Assembly: GCF_007713705.1 (NCBI RefSeq)
Contig: NZ_VMSJ01000001.1
Coordinates: 124,001-188,000, forward strand
Length of the DNA stretch: 64,000 nt
Source: Salinicoccus cyprini
GTDB lineage: Bacteria; Bacillota; Bacilli; Staphylococcales; Salinicoccaceae
Reading direction: 5' to 3'
The notes under the pieces are model-generated. The model made no database searches and was not told the DNA's origin. It saw nothing but the letters and a program-made list of their open reading frames with translations. Shown here piece by piece: positions 26,027 through 34,236 of the stretch. Each line of letters begins with the position of its first letter. Positions within the stretch are counted from its first letter, which is position 1. A program made the translations under genes and the position numbers.

Positions 26027-26798
26027 GGATACCGCGCTCAAAATAGAAACCATCCATATCGATGCGGAATCTACAGTGAAGCATCTCATCGAACATATTG
26101 TGGGCGCGGATCTTACAACATGGAATATGGCAGAAGACTTGACTATAAAAGGCCATGAAGGTGTCGGACATGACAGTCTCAGACTGTCCACGCTATTCTG
26201 CGACATCGACAAGGTCTACATGAGCAATATACATATCAGCATTACATTGACTGCAAAGCATGTCGCATCGACGCTTGCGAATCAGACACTGCTCGACTAT
26301 TCGAAAGTGGTCCAGGCGGTTGAAAAGTACGATGAGGCATTGAATGCACTCGCTGTGGTGCCGGGGACGGTGTTCTTCGTCCAGCAGGATGCGGACCAGT
26401 ACCTGATACGACGGGAACTGTCAGGCATCGAAATCTTCCATTTCGGCACACAGTATCAGGAAGCGTTCCGGGAAACAGGACGCAACCCGATCGTATACAT
26501 AGAACTGAAGACACGGGACGCGCTGAGTGACTCCGAGCTGAAATGGGTGCGGACGATCATGTTCCCTTCCCGCAATCCGTGCAATCCATTGATCCACCTG
26601 AACCACCCGCCCATTTCACAGAACCACCTCAACCTCGTTGCGACGCTGATTCATCGTCTGGTCGTCATCATGGGCAAGTTCCAGATTTCGGGTACGTATC
26701 TTGAAAGCAGCGACATGCATCTGCCGACATATGTACAGCTCGGCGAGCAGTGCTCCATCGGATATATCGAGCGCGCCCAGCTCGAGAACATCCGCTGA
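26004..26798 (+). CDS. Hypothetical protein coupled to the membrane peptidase
   Basis: A 264-residue soluble protein I do not recognise. The first 75 residues alternate strands and a helix (MKLKVKVKDTALKIETIHID ...) and could be a ubiquitin-like or YukD-like fold, which is only a guess. The rest is mixed alpha/beta without obvious catalytic motifs. It starts inside the end of the peptidase gene (23-bp overlap), so it is almost certainly made with it and may regulate it from the cytoplasm. Confidence 0.55.
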   Translation: MKLKVKVKDTALKIETIHIDAESTVKHLIEHIVGADLTTWNMAEDLTIKGHEGVGHDSLRLSTLFCDIDKVYMSNIHISITLTAKHVASTLANQTLLDYSKVVQAVEKYDEALNALAVVPGTVFFVQQDADQYLIRRELSGIEIFHFGTQYQEAFRETGRNPIVYIELKTRDALSDSELKWVRTIMFPSRNPCNPLIHLNHPPISQNHLNLVATLIHRLVVIMGKFQISGTYLESSDMHLPTYVQLGEQCSIGYIERAQLENIR

Positions 26799-26805
26799 AA
26801 TACAA

Positions 26806-26953
26806 TTGACAAAACTTTCTGCAAAACTATATTGTGCACAACTTATTTCAGTGTATAATGAAGACAGAGTAGGATATTCTTCCACGAAGTGTATAGGGAG
26901 CCCTGCTGAATGTGCAGCATTCGGCAGAATTTTCATCCTGATATATTGTACAC
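26806..26953 (+). promoter_or_regulatory. Tandem promoters and operators of the marR-like gene
   Basis: P1: TTGACA (26806), 16 bases, TATATT (26828). P2: TTGTGC (26832), 16 bases, TATAAT (26854). The palindrome TTGTGCACAA (26832-26841) covers the -10 of P1 and the -35 of P2. A related site ATATTGTACACTA recurs near 26943. Between them a hairpin CTGCTGAATG/CATTCGGCAG sits in the leader. Autoregulation by the MarR protein is the simplest reading. Confidence 0.6.
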
Positions 26954-26990
26954 TACTGAATAATATGTCAAGAAAAGCAGGTCGACAATT

Positions 26991-27407
26991 ATGGGTAAAT
27001 TAAACACACGCAACGTCTGCAGATATATTTATCTGCTTAATGCCAAAGTGGATCATCTGGCTGAGTTCAAAACCAGTAAGGGCGTACTGAACAGAGAACA
27101 GCTGTACATCATAGAGATGGTTGCAGAGGAGCCCGGTTTGACACAGAAAGTGCTGATCAATCGGCTCAAGCGCGAACAGACATCCATTTCGCGTGCCGTT
27201 CAGAAGCTCGTTGATCAGAACTACCTGATCAAGCGGCAGAACCGGGACGACATGAGAGCTTCCTACCTGGAGGTCACACAACAGGGCAGGGACGCACTGG
27301 ATGAACTTGAAGACAGTATATGTGAAATGACAGACGATGTACTTGAAGATTTGAATCGTGACGAAAAGAAAGCACTGACAGACATCCTCGAAAAAATACA
27401 TCTATGA
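26991..27407 (+). CDS. MarR family transcriptional regulator
   Basis: A 138-residue winged helix repressor. The helix-turn-helix is at about residues 50-75 (GLTQKVLINRLKREQTSISR) and the wing follows at NRDDMRASYLEVTQQGRD. The C-terminal helices give the dimer interface. The 190-bp leader holds two promoters and palindromes, so it probably represses itself. No transporter or enzyme gene is coupled to it; its wider targets are unknown. Confidence 0.88.
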   Translation: MGKLNTRNVCRYIYLLNAKVDHLAEFKTSKGVLNREQLYIIEMVAEEPGLTQKVLINRLKREQTSISRAVQKLVDQNYLIKRQNRDDMRASYLEVTQQGRDALDELEDSICEMTDDVLEDLNRDEKKALTDILEKIHL

Positions 27408-27410
27408 CAA

Positions 27411-27452
27411 AAGAGACCCTATGGAAATGACCATTTCCATAGGGTCTTCTGT
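27411..27452. terminator. Bidirectional intrinsic terminator
   Basis: AGACCCTATGGAAATG ... CATTTCCATAGGGTCT, a perfect 16-bp stem between the convergent marR-like and CotF-like genes. Confidence 0.85.
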
Positions 27453-27752
27453 CTATTTATCTTTGACGAGCTTTTTCACGGTCTTCACTTTCTTCTTGTC
27501 ATGCTTCAGCTGGTCCTTAACATCGTGGGCATGGTACATGCCGTTCTCCATCATGTAATCCGCGATGCGCGCATGCTGATTGATCGCCTGTGTCAGCTGG
27601 CGCTTCAGTACGTTGCGGACTTCCGGCGTCGCAGCCTCGGTCAGCGCCACCGCATATGTGCGTACAGCCGCTTTGGCGGTCACGAGCATTTCGGTCGCAA
27701 TCAGTTCGTCTCTATTTTCTCCGGCTTTCTCAAGCTGTTCTTCGATTTCCAT
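27453..27752 (-). CDS. CotF-like protein, larger partner (second copy)
   Basis: A 99-residue helical protein paralogous to the one at 22.5 kb: RDELIATEMLVTAKAAVRTY and NQHARIADYMMENGMYHAHD align closely, and the tail is again lysine-rich. It follows its small partner by 27 bp. The duplicated two-gene unit within 5 kb suggests an ancient local duplication. Function unknown outside spores. Confidence 0.7.
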   Translation of the reverse strand: MEIEEQLEKAGENRDELIATEMLVTAKAAVRTYAVALTEAATPEVRNVLKRQLTQAINQHARIADYMMENGMYHAHDVKDQLKHDKKKVKTVKKLVKDK

Positions 27753-27779
27753 CCTGTCATCTCCTCTCTTTCCCTGCCT

Positions 27780-28007
27780 CTATGGCAGCAGTTCCTGGAT
27801 TTCATTGATCGCTTTTTTCGACAGTTTCTTCTCTTTGCGGACGATTTCACGGAGTTTGCTGTCCTCGACGAGTGATTCCATCAGGCCGGCTTTCATCAGT
27901 GACGCCTGTTTGACTGTCATGACCTCGTGCAGTTCGATGGTTTCATGCACCGCGAGGTCCGGTTTATCCACATTATCTGATTTTTTCTTGCTATCTTTTT
28001 TAGCCAT
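27780..28007 (-). CDS. CotF-like small partner protein (second copy)
   Basis: A 75-residue charged helical protein, paralogous to the one at 22.9-23.1 kb (shared pattern HETIELHEVMT ... KAGLMESLVED). The N-terminus is lysine-rich (MAKKDSKKKS). GAGGAGGA lies in front of the ATG. First gene of the two-gene operon. Confidence 0.68.
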   Translation of the reverse strand: MAKKDSKKKSDNVDKPDLAVHETIELHEVMTVKQASLMKAGLMESLVEDSKLREIVRKEKKLSKKAINEIQELLP

Positions 28008-28103
28008 GTCGATCCTCCTCTTGATTTGTCTGAAGCAGGGGTGTCTGCCTAATAATAGGATTACCCTGAGCGGTTCGATGTAAACACTGCTCTGTAAAGA
28101 AGC

Positions 28104-28133
28104 TATAATGGTGTTGACATTGACGCAGCGTCA
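28104..28133 (+). promoter_or_regulatory. MerR-type promoter with perfect dyad
   Basis: TATAAT (28104), then TTGACA (28114) running into the perfect palindrome TGACGCAGCGTCA (28121-28133). A -35 followed by a dyad in the long spacer is the hallmark of MerR/TipA-controlled promoters. It drives the gene at 28166. Confidence 0.6.
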
Positions 28134-28165
28134 TCGTTCATCATGGAAATCGAGGAGGGAAATGA

Positions 28166-28924
28166 ATGGAATATACAGTGAAGGGTCTCGCCGCTCTGGC
28201 AGGCGTCAGCACACGGACACTCAGATACTATGATCAGATCGATCTCCTGAAGCCGACCCGGATCAGCGAAGGCGGCTACCGCATCTATGGCCGGGAGACG
28301 GTCGACCGTCTGCAGCTCATCCTTTTCTATCGGGCGCTCGGTGTCCGGCTTGAAGAAATAAAGCGCATCATGGATGACCCGGATTTCGATGCTTTGGCTG
28401 CACTGGAGCACCATCATGCTGAACTCCTCAAAGAACAAGATCGGATCGCACAACAGATCAGCAACGTGGAGAAGACCATCCGGTCGAAAAAAGGAGGCGC
28501 TCAGATGAGTGATCAGGAGAAATTCGAAGGGTTCAAAAAACGGAAGCTTGAAGAGAACGAAGCCAAGTACGGTGAGGAGATCAGGGAGAAATACGGTGAG
28601 GAGACCATCCGCCAGTCCAATCGTAAATGGATGAACATGACCGAACAGGATCATAATGAGATGAACGTACTCGAACAGAGGTTGGCTGGTATATTGAAGG
28701 AAGGCGCAACGAGCCCTGAACCGTCAGAAGAAATGTATCGGCAGGCGGCCACACTGCACAAGGAGTGGCTGATGTACACCTGGACCGACTATTCGAAGGC
28801 GGCGCATCAGGGACTTGCCGAGATGTATGTAGAGGATCCGCGGTTCAGAAAATACTATGATGACATTGCACCCGGAGCTGCGCAGTTTCTGAGGGATGCG
28901 ATCGTAGATCATATGGATGAGTAG
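28166..28924 (+). CDS. MerR family regulator with TipAS domain
   Basis: A 252-residue regulator. The winged helix-turn-helix is at the N-terminus (GLAALAGVSTRTLRYYDQID, residues 7-26), then a long dimerisation coiled coil, then a TipAS antibiotic-recognition domain (about residues 130-252, with KWMNMT and YTWTDYSKAAHQGLAEMYVE). Related proteins (TipA, Mta, SkgA) sense thiopeptides or other drugs and activate their own gene and exporters. No exporter is adjacent, so its targets lie elsewhere. AGGAGG precedes the ATG. Confidence 0.88.
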   Translation: MEYTVKGLAALAGVSTRTLRYYDQIDLLKPTRISEGGYRIYGRETVDRLQLILFYRALGVRLEEIKRIMDDPDFDALAALEHHHAELLKEQDRIAQQISNVEKTIRSKKGGAQMSDQEKFEGFKKRKLEENEAKYGEEIREKYGEETIRQSNRKWMNMTEQDHNEMNVLEQRLAGILKEGATSPEPSEEMYRQAATLHKEWLMYTWTDYSKAAHQGLAEMYVEDPRFRKYYDDIAPGAAQFLRDAIVDHMDE

Positions 28925-28960
28925 AGCATGCGGGTATGCTGTCTCCGGAAAATTGATACC

Positions 28961-29001
28961 AGTACCAGCTGAAATGTATGACATTTCAGCTGGTACTTTT
29001 G
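28961..29001 (+). terminator. Intrinsic terminator
   Basis: GTACCAGCTGAAATGT ... ACATTTCAGCTGGTAC then TTTT, after the merR-like gene. Confidence 0.9.
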
Positions 29002-29065
29002 CTTTCGCAGGAAACAAAATGGGGTTAGATCATTAATTTATGGGGAAAGAGTGAAAAAATATATG

Positions 29066-29085
29066 TATAATACTTTATAAAGTAT
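29066..29085 (+). promoter_or_regulatory. tagG operon -10 box with overlapping 16-bp palindrome
   Basis: TATAAT at 29066-29071 is directly joined to the perfect palindrome ATACTTTATAAAGTAT (29070-29085), placed where a repressor would cover the transcription start. About 75 bp of leader with a small CGGCA/TGCCG hairpin follow before tagG. Confidence 0.5.
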
Positions 29086-29162
29086 CTGTGCGGCAATTGT
29101 CCGTGCAGGCTGCCGTATAAATTGAAGTTTGAACAGAACGTCACAGCGATAGAGGTAGGGAT

Positions 29163-29972
29163 ATGAATCATTTAAGCAATCTATTGAAAGAGCAGTATAT
29201 GAACCTCCATCTGATATGGAAGCTTTCCATATACAATATTAAAAGTGAATATTCCAATCACTATTTGGGTCTTTTCTGGAATATTCTCCAGCCATTGATG
29301 CAGGCGGCAATCTACTACATGATTTTCGGTCTCGGGCTGAGAGGGGCAACAGCACCGGATGCTGAAATTCCATTCATCATCTATCTGATTTCAGGGCTGT
29401 TTCCGTGGCTCTTCATCTCCCAGGCGATCAATATCGGCTCGAATGCCATATATGCTCAGCTGGGTCTGGTCACAAAGATGCGCTTTCCGTCCAGTGTGCT
29501 CCTTTCGATTTCCTATACGAACAGCCTGATCAACCTTATTTTCATGACCGTAATCATCGGGCTGGTATCGGTGGTCAACCAATATGTGAACCCGCTGTAT
29601 TTTTTGAGCCTTGCATATTTCGTCATTGCTTCCTTTGCACTTATTTTCGCAATCACGCTTGTAATGAGTACATTGATCATACTGGTCCGGGACTTCCGGA
29701 ATGTACTGCAGAATTTCATCCGGATGGGTTTCTTTCTCACCCCGATATTCTGGCAGGCGGATGAGAGGGGCGGACTGCTCCAGATTGTCTCCGACCTCAA
29801 TCCTTTCGCCTATCTTGTGCAGAACTACAGGAACGCCATGATCTACGGTGACGGCATCATCTATGGTGATGGTGCAGACCACTTGTATTTCTGGAGCATC
29901 ACAATGTTCATACTGATACTCGGCAGCTATCTGCACATGAAATTCAGATACAGGCTGATTGACTACTTATAG
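29163..29972 (+). CDS. tagG: Teichoic acid/glycan ABC exporter permease TagG (first copy)
   Basis: A 269-residue permease with six transmembrane helices. Segments HYLGLFWNILQPLMQ, GLFPWLFISQAI, VTKMRFPSS and LTPIFW match TagG of Bacillus and TarG of staphylococci as I remember them. With the TagH ATPase 4.3 kb downstream it would flip a lipid-linked glycan to the outside. First gene of an operon that runs to 37540 with short gaps or overlaps. A second, similar TagG lies at 52.7 kb. Confidence 0.88.
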   Translation: MNHLSNLLKEQYMNLHLIWKLSIYNIKSEYSNHYLGLFWNILQPLMQAAIYYMIFGLGLRGATAPDAEIPFIIYLISGLFPWLFISQAINIGSNAIYAQLGLVTKMRFPSSVLLSISYTNSLINLIFMTVIIGLVSVVNQYVNPLYFLSLAYFVIASFALIFAITLVMSTLIILVRDFRNVLQNFIRMGFFLTPIFWQADERGGLLQIVSDLNPFAYLVQNYRNAMIYGDGIIYGDGADHLYFWSITMFILILGSYLHMKFRYRLIDYL

Positions 29973-29985
29973 AGGAGAGTGGCTG

Positions 29986-31137
29986 ATGACACGATATTTA
30001 ATGATCTGCAATGCCTATCCGACGCGGGATAAGGTGTATGCAAATGGATTTCTCCACAGAAGGGTAAAAGCATATCAGACATATGGCATCGAAGTCGATG
30101 TCATCGTCATGACAACGCGCGTGATGAAGGATAGGTTCCATGATGGCGTCCACATCAAGTACATGGATCAGCACCAGGTGGCTTCTTTTCTGAAAGAAAA
30201 CCACTATCCGACGGTCCTCTTCCATTTCATCAATCCGAAGATGTTCCATGGAATCACCCAGCTTCCAAAAGCGGAACGTCCCAATATCGTTGTATGGCTG
30301 CATGGTTTTGAAGCGGAGGCCTGGCACAGAAGGTATTATAATTTTCTAAGTGATATAGAATCCCTGGATGCGATGCTTGAAAGAAAAGATACGGTATTCG
30401 AAACCCAGCGAAGTTTTCTGAGGGAGATCATGACAAGCAGCGACTACAGCATCAGATTCGTCTACGTATCCAGGCGTTTCAAGGAACTCTATGTCGATCC
30501 CTACACCGGTGTGGTGCCAAAAGAGTACTACATCATTCCGAACATTGTGGACGATCAGCTTTTCCCATATCGGCAGAAGGTGAAGACGGACCGGTTGAAC
30601 CTCTGCAGCATACGGCCCTATACGGCCAGAAACTATGCCAATGACCTGACAGTGGATTTCATAATGGCTCTGAGCAGAAAAAGATACTTCAGCAAACTGA
30701 CGTTCGACCTGTACGGTGATGGCCCATTGTTTGAAGTGGTCACAGAACCTCTGAAACGCTATGGCAATGTGAACCTGCACCAATCATTTGTGCCACAGAA
30801 CGAAATACCTGATATCCATGAGTCCCATGGCGTCTTCATCTGTCCGACCCGTCATGATTCCCAAGGGGTGTCCATCGGTGAAGCAATGAGTTCGGGACTG
30901 GTTCCGCTCTCAAATGACGTGGGCGGCGTACCGGAATTTGTCGAACATGGAAAGACAGGCATGCTGGCTCCGAGAGATGATGTTGAAACCATGGTTGAGA
31001 ACTTCGATCATCTTTATAAGCATCCAAAAACATTTATGGAGATGAGTGCGGAAGCATCAAGAAGCATCCACAGGCAGGCAGGAGTGGAGGCTGTAATCAA
31101 ACAGGAGATGGAGGTGATCCAGAATGGCTGGAGTTGA
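29986..31137 (+). CDS. Glycosyltransferase, GT4-like
   Basis: A 383-residue GT-B enzyme. The N-terminal half starts with the strand ICNAYPTRDKVYANGF. The C-terminal half has the donor-binding E-x7-E type region (CPTRHDSQGVSIGEAMSSG, about residues 285-303) and GGVPEFVEHGKTG. It probably adds a sugar to the glycan exported by TagGH. The ATG at 29986 follows GAGGAGAG. The next gene overlaps its end by 14 bp. Sugar specificity cannot be read from sequence. Confidence 0.82.
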   Translation: MTRYLMICNAYPTRDKVYANGFLHRRVKAYQTYGIEVDVIVMTTRVMKDRFHDGVHIKYMDQHQVASFLKENHYPTVLFHFINPKMFHGITQLPKAERPNIVVWLHGFEAEAWHRRYYNFLSDIESLDAMLERKDTVFETQRSFLREIMTSSDYSIRFVYVSRRFKELYVDPYTGVVPKEYYIIPNIVDDQLFPYRQKVKTDRLNLCSIRPYTARNYANDLTVDFIMALSRKRYFSKLTFDLYGDGPLFEVVTEPLKRYGNVNLHQSFVPQNEIPDIHESHGVFICPTRHDSQGVSIGEAMSSGLVPLSNDVGGVPEFVEHGKTGMLAPRDDVETMVENFDHLYKHPKTFMEMSAEASRSIHRQAGVEAVIKQEMEVIQNGWS

Positions 31138-31504
31138 CTGGAAGAAAGCGTATCATGATCTGGAAAGTCATATTGAACATATAATGAAAGAAACAAGCAC
31201 TCTGGTGCATAATGCTGTACCTGAACTCAGAATCAATGAAGTCGCCCGTAATGATCAGAACGGCCTGCTGGAGATCATCATCGATGCAACAGGTGCCAGA
31301 ATGAAATATGCACTATACCTGATTGATCGGACTGGCAAGCATGAAACCATCAAGCGGCCTTATCAGCAGTCGAATACTTTCCTTCTGGATGTGCCGGGCG
31401 GCAAGTATACGCTGCAGGCTTTCGTGCAGGAAGACGGAGCGGCGGACCAGACAGCCAGCGTGAAGATCAACTTCAGGCATGACAGGGTGGATGACGATGA
31501 ATAG
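31124..31504 (+). CDS. Small beta-rich protein in the first glycan operon
   Basis: A 126-residue protein of unknown function. After a short N-terminal helix the chain alternates strands (LLEIIIDATG, MKYALYLIDRTG, TFLLDVPGGKYTLQAF), a pattern like an immunoglobulin-type or three-tyrosine domain. There is no signal peptide, so it acts inside the cell. It overlaps both neighbours, so it is translationally coupled; a helper of the glycosyltransferases is the best guess. Confidence 0.55.
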   Translation: MAGVDWKKAYHDLESHIEHIMKETSTLVHNAVPELRINEVARNDQNGLLEIIIDATGARMKYALYLIDRTGKHETIKRPYQQSNTFLLDVPGGKYTLQAFVQEDGAADQTASVKINFRHDRVDDDE

Positions 31505-32132
31505 GCTCATCAGAACAGAGGACCTGGAGTACCGCACAGTCGAGTATGCCCTTGACGCGAATTCCGCCGATTCACTCGCAGCGGATATTAAAGAAGTTTT
31601 CAGAAGGTATGATCCGCCGCATCTTACCATCGACATCACCGCACTTGCACCTCATCATCGGGCTGATATGGATCATTTTGTTTCTTCCGATTACAGGCAC
31701 AGATGTGCCATCTTCATACCAGCCGAAGAAATGGACCGGATCCAATTCGAGAAACTGGACTGGGTTTCAAAAGTCGAGCCGGAGGGCGACGGCTTCCTTT
31801 TCCATCTTGCGGGGGCACGTGCATCCGATCCGGTGGAGACTTTCGATATCCTGAAACGCAATTTCAGCCTGAAGCATAAATCCTATGAGATGGAAATCAT
31901 TGAAAGTCTGATAGGAGAATCGAATAGGGAGCGTCAGAAGTATGAACTGCTGCAATCCCGGTATGAAAGTTTGAAGGCAGCCCGGATGGGCGGACGGGAT
32001 ATGGACCTTGAGAAACGCTATGTTGAACTCATGGAAAAGTACAAGCAGTCACTTCAGCGTCTTGAGAAGCTGCGGCAATCCAAGCTTGGCCGGCTTCAGA
32101 TGTTCTATTGGCGACAGAGGAGGCGACGCTGA
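31497..32132 (+). CDS. Coiled-coil protein with basic amphipathic tail
   Basis: A 211-residue protein I do not recognise as a family. Residues 1-115 look like an alpha/beta domain and residues 120-195 form a long coiled coil. The end is SKLGRLQMFYWRQRRRR, an aromatic and arginine-rich tail likely to bind the membrane. The protein encoded at 53.5 kb in the second operon has the same layout and ends SKLGKLQVGIWERMKRRRK. A scaffold that holds glycosyltransferases at the membrane is my inference. The ATG at 31497 follows AGGGTGG. Confidence 0.55.
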   Translation: MNRLIRTEDLEYRTVEYALDANSADSLAADIKEVFRRYDPPHLTIDITALAPHHRADMDHFVSSDYRHRCAIFIPAEEMDRIQFEKLDWVSKVEPEGDGFLFHLAGARASDPVETFDILKRNFSLKHKSYEMEIIESLIGESNRERQKYELLQSRYESLKAARMGGRDMDLEKRYVELMEKYKQSLQRLEKLRQSKLGRLQMFYWRQRRRR

Positions 32133-34225
32133 TGAAATTAGACTATAGAATCAATATCAGTGATGTCAACTCCGACTACATCAACCAGCAGGCAGCAAAA
32201 TACAAGAATGACAGGCCGTCGGGTCTCTCGATCATCCAGTGGACAGAGGATATGAATCACCATGTCGCAATGAATATGAAGCGCATGAAGCGTTGCACGA
32301 ATGCCGAGCTGATCATCGCCAGCCGTTCTGATGCGGTTCAGGAGGCAGTCCATGAAGCGGAACAGAAAAACATCATCCTTGCGAACAGCATCGAGCAGGC
32401 GAAACTGTATGTGAAATTCGGCCACTACATCCTCCTGGATGCCCATCAGACACTTGGTATTCCAGAAGATTGTTCCTTCAGTTGGCAGCCGGATGATACT
32501 GTGTTGTGCAGGATGGATGACGCCGTCTCACTGAATGGACGCATCTATCAGGCATTCTTCAACGCATTCGATACGGAGCAGACACAAATCGACCAGGTAT
32601 CATCCATCGATAAGATTGTTTGGGAGAATGTTCTGATTCTGCCTTCCGGGACGCTGTACAGCCATATATACGATGACGCGCTGCCTTTTGCGGCGAATGT
32701 CTGGCTCCACCAGATTTTTTCGATCGTCTCCCATACGGGTGAGGTCATAAAATGCGACACCATCTCCGTGTGTGGTCTGATGCGGCGTATGGCGTCATTG
32801 GATTCTCCTCAGACAGTGCGGATTCTCGCCCATATCGACAGGAAGCTCAACCAGCGCTATGACGGACGGGCAACAGATGTTCTTGAGGACTTCAACCGCC
32901 AGTTCACAGTGATGCTGAAGATGAGAGTGGACAAGGGAGAGGTATCCAAGCAGGAGATGGTCAGAGCGCTCGAGCAGAACGGCATCCGCCACATCCACTA
33001 CAGTGTTCTGAACAGGGGGGATGCCGGAAAACTCGTTCTTGCCTACTGCTTTCCGCCATATAACGATACAAGTGGCAATGTCATGGCGAAGCGGGTCCAG
33101 GCGGATGGTCTGCTTGTGGATGTCATATCGAATTCGATGGATCGCATCCGCAAGAGAGACGACAAGCTTCTGAACCTGACGTCCAACCTTCTCGATACTC
33201 AAGTCATGCTCGATGGTCCACAGGCCTTCAGCAGCTGGGCAAGCATCGAACGCTATATGGAGGATGGTTTTGCCGAATATCGCAAGTATGCATATAAATA
33301 TAATGAACTTTATTCAAGAGCAATGTTTCCCCATTCCCACTTTCTCGGGTACAGGATCAAGATGGAGAACCCCACTCTGAAATGGACGGCTGAATTCTCG
33401 GATCCTCTCCATAAGGATGTCAAAGCAGAGCTGAGGTACGCGCCGGTGGAAGACGAAGGTTTTCTCGAATCTCTTCTTGAAAGTCTGGAAGAACAGTACC
33501 ATCATCTCATCAATGATAATGTATTCAATCTATGCGAAATACTGCCTTTCATCTACGCGGATGAAATCATCTTTACGAACAGATTCCAGATGGAATACAT
33601 GCTCGAACGCTTTGAAGATGCGCTTCAGGAGACGGTCAGAGCGAAGGCGGTCATCAGCCAGCACCCGGTACCCGGGAAATCCTATTACAGCCTCGTGCAG
33701 TCATACTACAAGATCGAGGATACCACCATCAATCTGGCATACTTCGGCAATTTTTATGATACCCGCGGGTTCAGGCAGATCGAACTCGTCGCCCAGCAGC
33801 TGTACAAACGAAATATCAACAACTTCGTCATCCATGTATTTACCAATATGAACCGTAATACAATGCAGCTGTACCAGGCGAGCGAATACCGCCACTATAT
33901 CCGAATGAATCCCTACGTATCCTATTTCGAATTTCTGAACATGGCAGACAAGATGGACATACTGATGATCTTCGATGCACAGACCATCGGCATCAAACCT
34001 TTCAATCCCTATGTGCCTTCCAAGCTGAGCGACTATCGTGGCAGCGACAGTCTGGTGTGGGCATTCACGGAGCCCGGCAGCATACTGGATGAAACGGCTG
34101 AAGACAAGGTCATTACAACCGGGCAGCTGGACTATCATGAGTATTCGGATGACTTTGCAGCGATGGCAGAACAGTTGGGCAAGGTCCTGTACAGAGTTTC
34201 CCGTATCGAATGCATGACAGACTAG
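32132..34225 (+). CDS. Large glycosyltransferase-like protein
   Basis: A 697-residue protein. From about residue 300 it shares its whole C-terminal half with the protein at 35.4-37.5 kb: YCFPPYNDTSGNVMAKR, YSRAMFPHSH, TAEFSDPLH, FTNRFQMEYMLERF, YFGNFYDTRG and VPSKLSDYRGS. This half looks like a GT-B type glycosyltransferase. The N-terminal 300 residues are different and unassigned (no GT2 motifs). GAGGAGG precedes the ATG. It is tightly packed in the tagG-tagH operon. Its substrate is unknown. Confidence 0.65.
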   Translation: MKLDYRINISDVNSDYINQQAAKYKNDRPSGLSIIQWTEDMNHHVAMNMKRMKRCTNAELIIASRSDAVQEAVHEAEQKNIILANSIEQAKLYVKFGHYILLDAHQTLGIPEDCSFSWQPDDTVLCRMDDAVSLNGRIYQAFFNAFDTEQTQIDQVSSIDKIVWENVLILPSGTLYSHIYDDALPFAANVWLHQIFSIVSHTGEVIKCDTISVCGLMRRMASLDSPQTVRILAHIDRKLNQRYDGRATDVLEDFNRQFTVMLKMRVDKGEVSKQEMVRALEQNGIRHIHYSVLNRGDAGKLVLAYCFPPYNDTSGNVMAKRVQADGLLVDVISNSMDRIRKRDDKLLNLTSNLLDTQVMLDGPQAFSSWASIERYMEDGFAEYRKYAYKYNELYSRAMFPHSHFLGYRIKMENPTLKWTAEFSDPLHKDVKAELRYAPVEDEGFLESLLESLEEQYHHLINDNVFNLCEILPFIYADEIIFTNRFQMEYMLERFEDALQETVRAKAVISQHPVPGKSYYSLVQSYYKIEDTTINLAYFGNFYDTRGFRQIELVAQQLYKRNINNFVIHVFTNMNRNTMQLYQASEYRHYIRMNPYVSYFEFLNMADKMDILMIFDAQTIGIKPFNPYVPSKLSDYRGSDSLVWAFTEPGSILDETAEDKVITTGQLDYHEYSDDFAAMAEQLGKVLYRVSRIECMTD

Positions 34226-34236
34226 GAAGTGTGAAT

